A stretch of 8,802 nt of DNA from NCBI GenBank assembly GCA_046582565.1, contig JAYGED010000186.1, positions 1 to 8,802 of the forward strand, given 5' to 3'. The stretch is from JAYGED01 sp046582565. Its GTDB lineage: Bacteria > Pseudomonadota > Alphaproteobacteria > JAAXGF01. Under the pieces are notes generated by a model, which saw only the letters and a program-made list of their open reading frames with translations, was not told where the DNA came from and did no database searches. Positions 1 through 5,313 of the stretch are shown here, one piece after another (positions within the stretch are counted from its first letter, which is position 1; each line of letters opens with the position of its first letter). The position numbers and the translations under genes are program-made.

Positions 1-440
1 CGGCGGTCGAACGGCCGGAACTGATCGGCGAAATCGCCGCCCGTTTCGGCAGCCAATGCGCCGTCGTCGCCATCGACGCCCGCAAGACGAACGGCGGCTA
101 CGAGGTGCTGATCCGCTCGGGCAAGGAAAGCGCCGGCCGCGACGCCATCGCCTGGGCCCGCGAGGTGGTGGCCCTCGGCGCCGGCGAGCTTCTGCTGACC
201 AGTTGGGATCGCGACGGCACCCACTCGGGCTATGAGCTGGACCTGATCGCCGTGGTCGCCGCCGCGGTCACTGTGCCGGTCATCGCTTCGGGCGGCGCCG
301 CCGGGCCGGAGCATCTCTGCCAGGCGATTGACGCCGGGGCCGACGCAGTGCTCGCCGCCTCGATCTTTCACGACCGCATATACTCTATCGGCGAGGTGAA
401 GCAGCACCTCAAAGCGAGCGGCGTGGAGATAAGACCATGA
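1..440 (+). CDS. hisF: Imidazole glycerol phosphate synthase cyclase subunit HisF (3' part)
   Basis: HisF is the TIM-barrel cyclase half of the HisF-HisH enzyme. It uses ammonia made by HisH to turn PRFAR into imidazole glycerol phosphate and AICAR in cytoplasmic histidine synthesis. The frame is open from base 3, and about 145 C-terminal residues of the usual ~255 are visible. The second catalytic aspartate lies in VAIDARK (codon at 75-77). The family blocks GAGELLLTSWDRDGTHSGY, VPVIASGGA and ADAVLAASIFH follow; the last two form the phosphate site of the second half-barrel. The TGA stop (438-440) overlaps the ATG of the next gene (ATGA), so the two are translationally coupled. The 5' end and any hisH lie outside the window. 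The identification is firm. Confidence 0.97.
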   Translation, partial: AVERPELIGEIAARFGSQCAVVAIDARKTNGGYEVLIRSGKESAGRDAIAWAREVVALGAGELLLTSWDRDGTHSGYELDLIAVVAAAVTVPVIASGGAAGPEHLCQAIDAGADAVLAASIFHDRIYSIGEVKQHLKASGVEIRP

Positions 441-1696
441 TCATTCCCTCCATCGACCTGATGGACGGCCATGCGGTGCAGCTCATCGGCGGCAAGGAGA
501 AATCCATCGACGCCGGCGACCCCCGGCCCATCGCCAAGCGCTTCGCCCGGGCCGGCGAGGTTGCCGTCATCGATCTCGACGCCGCCCTGGGGCGCGGCGA
601 CAACCGCGACGTCATTACGGAATTGCTGGCCATCGCCCCCTGCCGGGTCGGCGGTGGCATCCGCGATCTGGAAACCGCGCGGAAGTGGCTCGACGCCGGC
701 GCGGTCAAGATCATCCTGGGCACCAAGGCGGTCCCCGAAATCCTCCGCGAACTGCCCAAAGACAGGGTCATGGCGGCGCTCGACGCCGAGGACGGCGAGA
801 TCGTCGTCGAGGGCTGGCAGACCAAGACCGGCGCAACCATCGAGGGGCGCATGGCGGAATTGCGCGATCTGGTCGGCGGCTTTCTGGTCACCTTCGTCGA
901 GCGCGAGGGCCGACTCAAGGGCGGCGATCTGGAGCGCGCCGAGGCGCTAGCGAAGGACGCCGGCAGCGTCCGCGTTACGTTCGCCGGAGGGGTTACCACG
1001 GTTGAGGAAATCGCCGCTCTCGACCAGCTCGGGGCCGACGCCCAGGTCGGCATGGCGCTCTATACGGAACGGCTCGATCTCGGCGCCGCTATCGCTGCAC
1101 CCCTAACCTCCGACCGCCCCGACGGCCTGTGGCCGACCGTGGTGGTGGACGAGCTTGGCATCGCCCTCGGCCTGGCCTACTCGGACGCAGACAGCCTGAG
1201 CGAAGCCGTGCGATCCGGCCGCGGCGTTTATCATTCGCGCTCGCGCGGCCTGTGGATCAAGGGCGAAACGTCCGGCGCGACCCAGGAGCTGCTGGCGGTC
1301 GATCTCGATTGCGACCGCGATGCCTTGCGCTTCACCGTGAGCCAGAACGACCCCGGCTTCTGCCATCTCGACACCATGACCTGCTGGGGCGACGACCGGG
1401 GTGTCGCCGCCCTCGCCCGCCGCTTAGCACAGCGGGCAACGGAGGCCCCCGACGGCTCCTATACCCGGCGCCTGCTCGATGATCCTGATCTGCTGCGCGC
1501 CAAGCTGGCCGAGGAAGCCGGCGAGCTGGCGGCGGCGGAGAGCCCCGCCGAGGTTGCCCATGAGGCGGCCGATCTGCTTTATTTTACCCTGACTGCCATG
1601 GCCCGGGCCGGGGTGCCTCTGGCCGAAGTCGCCAGTGAGCTTGACCGCCGGGCCCTGAAAATCACCCGCCGGCCGGGCAACGCCAAAGAGACCTAA
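437..1696 (+). CDS. hisA/hisI/hisE: Trifunctional fusion HisA-HisI-HisE (isomerase, PR-AMP cyclohydrolase, PR-ATP pyrophosphatase)
   Basis: This 419-residue chain carries three histidine enzymes. Residues 1-222 are HisA (ProFAR isomerase, TIM barrel), with catalytic-type D7 in MIIPSIDLMDG, D116 in AALD, and GGGIR at 72-76. Residues about 226-325 are HisI: SRSRGLWIKGETSG at 267-280, metal-site D291, D293 and D295, and zinc-site cysteines C292, C309 and C316. Residues about 330-419 are HisE: a MazG-like EEAGE at 359-363, E376/D379, and a terminal KITRRPGNAK. The ATG overlaps the hisF stop and GGAG (425-428) sits 8 bases ahead. HisI-HisE fusions are common; HisA in front of them is unusual. The HisA second half is divergent (VEREGRLKG where RDG is usual, AGGV where SGGI is usual), but both aspartates remain. 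All three activities are plausible. Some HisA capacity could also exist elsewhere in the genome. Confidence 0.94.
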   Translation: MIIPSIDLMDGHAVQLIGGKEKSIDAGDPRPIAKRFARAGEVAVIDLDAALGRGDNRDVITELLAIAPCRVGGGIRDLETARKWLDAGAVKIILGTKAVPEILRELPKDRVMAALDAEDGEIVVEGWQTKTGATIEGRMAELRDLVGGFLVTFVEREGRLKGGDLERAEALAKDAGSVRVTFAGGVTTVEEIAALDQLGADAQVGMALYTERLDLGAAIAAPLTSDRPDGLWPTVVVDELGIALGLAYSDADSLSEAVRSGRGVYHSRSRGLWIKGETSGATQELLAVDLDCDRDALRFTVSQNDPGFCHLDTMTCWGDDRGVAALARRLAQRATEAPDGSYTRRLLDDPDLLRAKLAEEAGELAAAESPAEVAHEAADLLYFTLTAMARAGVPLAEVASELDRRALKITRRPGNAKET

Positions 1697-1714
1697 TGCC
1701 ATAGAGACTTAATG
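1687..1714 (+). repeat. Imperfect 12-base direct repeat across the his fusion stop codon
   Basis: AGAGACCTAATG (1687-1698) and AGAGACTTAATG (1703-1714) differ at one base and are 16 bases apart. The first copy contains the stop of the histidine fusion. The second lies just before the ribokinase ribosome binding site. It looks like a small local duplication that lengthened the spacer; no function is evident. Confidence 0.5.
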
Positions 1715-1725
1715 GAGCAGCATCC

Positions 1726-2649
1726 ATGATCACCGTATTCGGCTCGATCAATGTGGATCTGGTGGCCCGCGTCGCCGCCCTGCCCGGCCCCGGCGAGACG
1801 GTCCTCGCGCCGGACTACACCGTGGTGGCCGGCGGCAAGGGCGCCAACCAGGCGGTGGCGGCGGCTCGTGCCGGGGCCAATACCCACATGATCGGCTGTG
1901 TCGGCCGCGACGGCTTCGCCGAGATCGCCCTCGCCACCATGCGCGAGTGCGCCATTGATCTGAGCGCCGTTGTGGCCGTGGCCGAGCCTACCGCCTGCGC
2001 CATGATCGGCGTCGATACCGCCGGAGCCAACCAGATCATCGTCGCCAGCGGCGCCAATCGCCAATTGCGGGCTGCCCAGCTCGATGACGGGCTGCTCGGT
2101 CCGGACACAACCCTGGTGCTCCAGCTCGAAGTCGATCCGGCGGAGACCTGGGCGGTCATCACCCGCGCCAAGGCGAGCGGTGCGCGGGTGATCCTGAATA
2201 CCGCACCCGCCGCGCCGGTGCCGCCGGACGTGGCGGCGTCCTGCGACATACTGGTGATGAACGAGATCGAAGCCGTCATGCTGGCCGAGACTTCAGGCCA
2301 TGGCGGCGGCGACGATCCGGTGGCGGCGGCGCGGGCGCTGGGGCATGCCTGGGGTGTGACCATCGTGGTCACCCTGGGGGCGGACGGCGCCTGGGCCTTC
2401 GAGCCGCACGCCGCATGGCGCATCGGCGCTCTGGAGGTCGAGGCTGTCGACAGCACGGCGGCCGGCGACGCCTTCGTCGGGGTTCTCGCAGCCGCGCTTG
2501 ACGGCGGCGGACCGTTCGCCGAGGCGCTTGGCCGGGCGAGCGTCGCGGGCGGGCTTGCCTGCGAGACAGCCGGCGCCCAGCCCAGCCTGCCGGAACGGGC
2601 GGCGATCGATGCTGCGCTATCGCGCCTCGCGCCCGCCGAGAGCCTTTAA
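1726..2649 (+). CDS. rbsK: Ribokinase (PfkB family sugar kinase)
   Basis: Ribokinase phosphorylates D-ribose to ribose 5-phosphate with ATP in the cytoplasm. The 307-residue length is normal for the family. Visible marks are the N-terminal strand ITVFGSINVDLV, the sugar-binding GGKGANQ at 36-42, the NxxE motif N179-E182, VTLGADGAW near 216-223, and the C-terminal signature VDSTAAGDAF at 241-250. In that signature D248 is the catalytic base and the AAGD glycine forms the anion hole. The ATG is preceded by GGAG (1714-1717) at 8 bases. It follows the histidine fusion by 29 bases in the same direction, so co-transcription is likely. A link through ribose 5-phosphate to PRPP and histidine is suggestive only. 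No ribose transporter is visible, so other PfkB substrates such as deoxyribose or a nucleoside are possible. Confidence 0.88.
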   Translation: MITVFGSINVDLVARVAALPGPGETVLAPDYTVVAGGKGANQAVAAARAGANTHMIGCVGRDGFAEIALATMRECAIDLSAVVAVAEPTACAMIGVDTAGANQIIVASGANRQLRAAQLDDGLLGPDTTLVLQLEVDPAETWAVITRAKASGARVILNTAPAAPVPPDVAASCDILVMNEIEAVMLAETSGHGGGDDPVAAARALGHAWGVTIVVTLGADGAWAFEPHAAWRIGALEVEAVDSTAAGDAFVGVLAAALDGGGPFAEALGRASVAGGLACETAGAQPSLPERAAIDAALSRLAPAESL

Positions 2650-3033
2650 GAGCCAGGCTCTTGCTGCTTTAATTCGGAATTTTCGGTGAGCGAGCGAATG
2701 TTGCGCATGAAAATTCGTAACAGCCCCCACCAGGAAGGGGTCCGCATCTTCAAGTTTTTTCTTGAATACGCCTTCGCCAATGACAATGCAGACGGTTTCG
2801 GTGACAGCGCTGGCCGAGGCCATGCGGGGTTCATTATCAATCAACGCCATTTTGCCGAAGATACTGCCGTTGCAGAGCACGCCGAGAGTTTGGCGCTGTC
2901 CACTAATGGTGCGCCAGATCGCCACCTTGCCGGTTTCGATGACATAGGCGCGGTTGCCATGCACTCCCTCGCTGAAAATCTCGGCTCCCGCCGGGAAGAT
3001 TTCCTTATGCAGCGTTTTTAATCCCATTTCCAT
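2617..3033 (-). CDS. Small cyclic-nucleotide-binding-domain protein, frameshifted near its 3' end
   Basis: As read, this is a 138-residue protein that is almost all one cNMP-binding beta-roll: FPAGAEIFSEG, then AYVIETGKVAI, then the phosphate-cassette stretch IFGKMALIDNEPRMASA (about 58-74), then VCIVIGEGVFKKKLEDADPF. It has no DNA-binding or output domain. The cassette keeps R70 but has K61 where cAMP binders usually have Glu, so ligand binding is doubtful. After DPFLVG the frame loses family character, while the next frame reads GLLRIFMRNIRSLTENSE and stops at 2646-2648. One extra base in the C run at 2724-2728 explains this. The restored protein would have about 128 residues and end at a TTAA shared with the ribokinase stop. 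Start 3033 was chosen over ATG 3027; ribosome binding is weak. Composition is visibly less GC-rich than the neighbours. Confidence 0.75.
   Translation of the reverse strand: MEMGLKTLHKEIFPAGAEIFSEGVHGNRAYVIETGKVAIWRTISGQRQTLGVLCNGSIFGKMALIDNEPRMASASAVTETVCIVIGEGVFKKKLEDADPFLVGAVTNFHAQHSLAHRKFRIKAARAWLLKALGGREAR
2724..2728 (-). other. Probable +1 frameshift site in a five-base homopolymer
   Basis: The + strand reads CCCCC here (GGGGG in the gene on the - strand). Upstream of the run, one frame encodes a clean cyclic-nucleotide-binding domain. Downstream, the frame shifted by one base encodes the expected helix LLRIFMRNIRSLTE. Removing one base joins them. It could be a sequencing or assembly error, a true inactivating mutation, or slippage. 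Confidence 0.65.
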
Positions 3034-3061
3034 GACCGCTTTGTAGCAGAAGATGGTTAAC

Positions 3062-3092
3062 AAAAAATGGGGTGGACAATGAGTCCGCCCCC
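3062..3092 (-). terminator. Rho-independent terminator behind the AhpD-like gene
   Basis: Read on the - strand, a nine-position stem GGGGCGGAC / GTCCACCCC (one C-A mismatch) closes a five-base TCATT loop and is followed directly by ATTTTTTG. It begins about 55 bases after the AhpD-like stop codon (3146-3148), so it should end that transcript. The T tract is only on this strand, so it is not bidirectional. Confidence 0.82.
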
Positions 3093-3145
3093 ATTGACCA
3101 GGGACGAGGCAGGGGGGTGTTACATCAGGCCCTGGAAAACACCAT

Positions 3146-3706
3146 TCAGCCGACCCGCGCCGCCGTCCATTCACGAGGGGCAAAGGCGTCGTCGAGCGGG
3201 GTATCGGCCAGGTGGTTGATGTAGTTCGACAGGGTCTTTTGGGTGATCCCGAGAACCACCTCGACGACCTGCTGGCGCGTAAAGCCGGCATTGATGAAGA
3301 CCTGGACCTCGCCATCGCCCGCCCAGCCGCGCTGATCAACGAGGGTCTCAGTAAAGCGGCGCAGGGCCTCGAGACGGGCGTCGGCGATGGGCGCGTCGTC
3401 GCGCAGGGCGGTGATCACATCCTCGGAGACCTTCTCCCTCGCGGCCATGGCCGAATGGGCGGCGACGCAATAGGCGCAACCGTTCTTGGCGCTGGCCGCG
3501 ATCAACACAATCTGGCGCTCGGTGGCGGTGAAGGAGGAGCCGGTGAACAGCTTTGATAAGGTAAGATAGCCCTCCAAGGCCGCCGGGGACTCGGCCATGG
3601 CGCCGAGGAGATTGGGGGAGAATCCGAAGCGCTTCTTTGCACCTTCGAGAAACGGCCGTGACGCTTCGGGCGCCGTCTCGGGGCTGTGGATCGATAAAAT
3701 ACTCAT
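3146..3706 (-). CDS. AhpD-like / carboxymuconolactone decarboxylase family peroxidase-related protein
   Basis: This 186-residue protein belongs to the all-helical AhpD/CMD superfamily. The centre is FTATERQIVLIAASAKNG then CAYCVAAH: E63, C77, C80 and H84 form the E...CxxC-x3-H proton-relay and redox site used by alkylhydroperoxidase AhpD to reduce peroxides with a thiol partner. N-terminal PFLEGAKKRFGFSPNLLGAMAESP and a C-terminal VVEVVLGITQKTLSNYINHLADTPLD fit the 'peroxidase-related' branch of about 180 residues. No signal peptide is seen, so it is probably cytoplasmic. The ATG at 3706 has only a weak purine-rich stretch (GAAAGAAAG) ahead. It lies 224 bases downstream of a TetR gene on the same strand, with a putative TetR operator between them and a terminator behind. 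Antioxidant or electrophile defence is inferred; the substrate is unknown. Confidence 0.85.
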   Translation of the reverse strand: MSILSIHSPETAPEASRPFLEGAKKRFGFSPNLLGAMAESPAALEGYLTLSKLFTGSSFTATERQIVLIAASAKNGCAYCVAAHSAMAAREKVSEDVITALRDDAPIADARLEALRRFTETLVDQRGWAGDGEVQVFINAGFTRQQVVEVVLGITQKTLSNYINHLADTPLDDAFAPREWTAARVG

Positions 3707-3886
3707 GTGATTGCTTTCTTTCGTGGGGGGTGGGTGTCGGGAACGACAGGATTAGTGACAGAGGCAGGGATTGGGCTTGTGATGACTCGCCGCGACATAA
3801 ATCCGGGCGGCGCGCGCCCAGTGCAAAGCAGCGGTTATTTCCTCGAATATTGCAGCGAACATGGGATCTCCGTTGGGTCATGGTTA

Positions 3887-3902
3887 AGGACCAAATGGTC
3901 CG
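3887..3902. promoter_or_regulatory. Putative TetR operator ahead of the AhpD-like gene
   Basis: The sequence AGGACC-AAAT-GGTCCG contains a perfect GGACC/GGTCC dyad with a four-base centre. It matches a second dyad in front of the tetR gene at 4540-4555 (shared core GGAC-N6-GTCC). It lies about 180 bases before the AhpD-like start and just downstream of an AT-rich possible promoter, where a bound repressor would block transcription. It resembles the TAGACC-N4-GGTCTA type of site I recall for E. coli NemR. Confidence 0.6.
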
Positions 3903-3920
3903 TAAATGGCAAAAAAAATA

Positions 3921-3948
3921 TCTATATATTTCAGTCTAGTGCAGCCAA
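3921..3948 (-). promoter_or_regulatory. Possible promoter of the AhpD-like gene
   Basis: On the - strand, TTGGCT (3948-3943) and TATAGA (3926-3921) are separated by 16 bases and lie across the end of tetR. The region is strikingly AT-rich for this window and runs into eight T. The AT-only stem 3916-3921 / 3926-3931 followed by that T run could also act as a weak terminator for tetR. Matches to the sigma-70 consensus are partial (4 of 6 each). Confidence 0.35.
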
Positions 3949-4512
3949 AACGACCCTCACCACGTCATTGAGGTTGGCCTTATCCGGGTTCGCCTTGGAG
4001 GTCACAATCAGGCCGTGCAGGCTACTGGTGAGAAACCGGGCGAGGATTTGCGGGTCGTGATCGCTGGTGATGTCGCCAGCCTCCTGGCCCCGCCTGACGG
4101 CGCTCTCAAAAGCGCTCTCCAGTCTGGCCAGGCATTCGACCACCCGGCTGGCGACGGCGCCGTCGTGGGAGGCGGACTCGACCGCGCAGTTATTGATGAA
4201 GCAGCCGCGTCGTTCGCCCTCGGCGGTGGCGTTATCGATGACGAATTCGAACACCGCGGCGATAGCGCCTTTCGCCCAGGTGGAATTCTCCAGCAACCCG
4301 ACGGTGCGTTCGGCGGCGGTCTCGCCGTAACGTTCGATAGTGGCCAGGAACAGCTCATGCTTGCTGCCGAAGGTTTCATAGAAACTCGACTTGCTGATAC
4401 CCATGGCCTGGGTCAGATCGGCCAGCGACGTGGCCGCATAGCCGCCCGACCAGAAAGCCTGCATGGCCTTCTCGAGAACATCGTCGGTATCGAATTCGCG
4501 CGGTCGCGCCAT
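3931..4512 (-). CDS. TetR/AcrR family transcriptional repressor
   Basis: A 193-residue cytoplasmic one-component regulator. The N-terminal DNA-binding domain is classic: MARPREFD, AMQAFWSGGYAATSL, then the helix-turn-helix DLTQAMGISKSSFYETFGSK (about 32-51). The C-terminal ligand domain holds RRGCFINNCAVES with C104 and C109, plus C127. A cysteine at about this place is the electrophile sensor in E. coli NemR, so redox or electrophile sensing is a reasonable guess. ATG 4512 was preferred to an upstream TTG (4524) because MARPREFD is the usual start of this subfamily and GAGAG lies ahead. It has its own promoter and an overlapping dyad, which suggests autorepression. The target is probably the AhpD-like gene downstream. 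Whether it also affects the nitrile hydratase operon, which ends 97 bases before it, is not shown. Confidence 0.9.
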   Translation of the reverse strand: MARPREFDTDDVLEKAMQAFWSGGYAATSLADLTQAMGISKSSFYETFGSKHELFLATIERYGETAAERTVGLLENSTWAKGAIAAVFEFVIDNATAEGERRGCFINNCAVESASHDGAVASRVVECLARLESAFESAVRRGQEAGDITSDHDPQILARFLTSSLHGLIVTSKANPDKANLNDVVRVVLAALD

Positions 4513-4539
4513 GGAGACTCTCAAACAGTGGGGAAATTC

Positions 4540-4555
4540 TGGACTTCTTGGTCCA
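4540..4555. promoter_or_regulatory. Putative TetR operator at the tetR promoter
   Basis: TGGACT-TCTT-GGTCCA is a 6-4-6 dyad with one mismatch and shares the GGAC-N6-GTCC core with the site at 3887-3902. It lies immediately downstream of the tetR -10 element and would cover the expected transcription start about 40 bases before the tetR ATG, which fits autorepression. Confidence 0.6.
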
Positions 4556-4597
4556 TTAATTTAAGAAGTCGCTTGGTCGAGTCAAAGGGCAGACCAA
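4542..4597. repeat. Two adjacent dyads with 13-base spacers around the tetR promoter
   Basis: GACTTCTT (4542-4549) and AAGAAGTC (4563-4570) form a perfect 8-base inverted repeat spanning the -10 element. TTGGTC (4573-4578) and GACCAA (4592-4597) form a perfect 6-base one around the -35 element. Both have 13-base spacers. They may be extra protein-binding sites; the second reuses the GGTC/GACC half-site of the operator. Confidence 0.4.
4558..4585 (-). promoter_or_regulatory. Sigma-70-like promoter of tetR
   Basis: On the - strand, TTGACT (4585-4580, 5 of 6 to consensus) and TAAATT (4563-4558, 4 of 6) are separated by 16 bases. The predicted start is near 4551, inside the putative operator. 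It begins 24 bases after the end of the nitrile hydratase operon, so tetR need not depend on read-through. Confidence 0.6.
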
Positions 4598-4609
4598 AAA
4601 GACAGGGAA

Positions 4610-4963
4610 TCAGCGGCGCCCAGGGTCCACATAGACCGGGTTGGGCACGGCCTTGGTGGGCTCTGGCGGGTTGGCTTTGAGCTCGATCTTGCGGCCGGTG
4701 AGATCCCCGGCCGCCACCAGGCCGCGCGCGGTGAGCAGCTTTTCAGAAGCCGCCAGCCAATGATCGTAATAGCCGGTCGCGCCATCACCGGCGGCATCCG
4801 CCGCGCCGATCTCGGCGATCAGCAGGCGGCGGAAATCGTCCCACTCATATTGCCCGTCGCGGCAAAGCGAGACCACCAGGGCGAAGCTGCGCGCCTGCCA
4901 GGGCTCCTGGAAGATTGGGCCGCCCGCATCGCCGGGCACTTTCAGAGTGTCGGGGATCGTCAT
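4610..4963 (-). CDS. Nitrile hydratase accessory protein (activator, metal-loading chaperone)
   Basis: A 117-residue protein of the nitrile hydratase activator family, which is related to the N-terminal half of the beta subunit and helps bring cobalt into the alpha subunit through subunit exchange. The family stretch is clear: GGPIFQEPWQARSFALVVSL, YEWDDFRRLLIAEI, then GYYDHWLAASEKLLTARGLV. The start is taken as ATG 4963, whose ATGA overlaps the stop of the beta C-terminal gene; an upstream in-frame GTG (4987) is less likely. The proline- and lysine-rich tail (KANPPEPTKAVPNP) is typical. It is the last gene of the operon, and I see no clear terminator before the tetR promoter. Its presence argues for a real metal-dependent hydratase rather than a relic. 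Confidence 0.88.
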   Translation of the reverse strand: MTIPDTLKVPGDAGGPIFQEPWQARSFALVVSLCRDGQYEWDDFRRLLIAEIGAADAAGDGATGYYDHWLAASEKLLTARGLVAAGDLTGRKIELKANPPEPTKAVPNPVYVDPGRR

Positions 4964-5313
4964 AGGGGATCGAGGTAGCTGTCCCACAGATCGAGATAGA
5001 GCGCATCCCGGGGGCCCGCATCAAGGCCCCACAACGCGCGCGCCTCGAAGCGCACCGCATAGAGATACTGGGGCGCCTCACCCTCGCCCATGGCGTTGCT
5101 GTCGGGAAACACGAAGACTCCCTGGATCCTGGCGACCACCCCCGGCTTGCCGCGGGCGTAGCGTGGCAGGCGGGTATGGCCAGCGGGCTGTATATTGTGC
5201 GCCACCACCCCATCGCCGACGGCGAAGCGCGGGGTCATGCCGTCGGCCGGCCTGCGGGCCGTCGAGCCGCCGAAGACCACCGCTTCGACCGCCTCGGGCG
5301 GAAAGGCGCCCAT
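4960..5313 (-). CDS. nthB: Nitrile hydratase beta subunit, C-terminal half as a separate chain
   Basis: A 117-residue protein matching the SH3-like C-terminal part of nitrile hydratase beta: FAVGDGVVAHN, PAGHTRLPRYARGKPG, GVFVFPDSNAMGEGE, YAVRFEARALWG and the terminal LDLWDSYL. R48 in GHTRLPRY corresponds, by my memory of the Rhodococcus enzyme, to beta Arg141, which touches the modified claw cysteines. It starts at ATG 5313, overlapping the stop of the N-terminal-half gene (ATGA), and its own stop overlaps the next ATG the same way. The first ~28 residues are linker-like. In ordinary nitrile hydratase both halves are one chain of about 220-230 residues. Separate halves occur in thiocyanate hydrolase and toyocamycin nitrile hydratase. 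Confidence 0.88.
   Translation of the reverse strand: MGAFPPEAVEAVVFGGSTARRPADGMTPRFAVGDGVVAHNIQPAGHTRLPRYARGKPGVVARIQGVFVFPDSNAMGEGEAPQYLYAVRFEARALWGLDAGPRDALYLDLWDSYLDPL

Noticed and set aside
2638..2662. Hairpin GAGAGCC / GGCTCTT at the ribokinase end as a terminator
   Set aside because: There is no T tract after it, one arm lies in the coding sequence, and the inner palindrome AAGAGCC-A-GGCTCTT has too small a loop. At best a weak stop signal.
3034..3339. 102-codon N-terminal extension of the cyclic-nucleotide-binding protein
   Set aside because: It would run through the terminator hairpin and the end of the AhpD-like gene, and has no family resemblance; the domain begins right after ATG 3033.
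3348..3881. - strand frame starting MTQRRSH ahead of and through the AhpD-like gene
   Set aside because: It overlaps the conserved AhpD-like frame out of phase and has no recognisable pattern; the upstream part could at most be a leader peptide, for which there is no support.
4513..4524. TTG start giving four extra residues on TetR
   Set aside because: MARPREFD is the usual beginning of this subfamily, and the ATG has a purine-rich stretch ahead.
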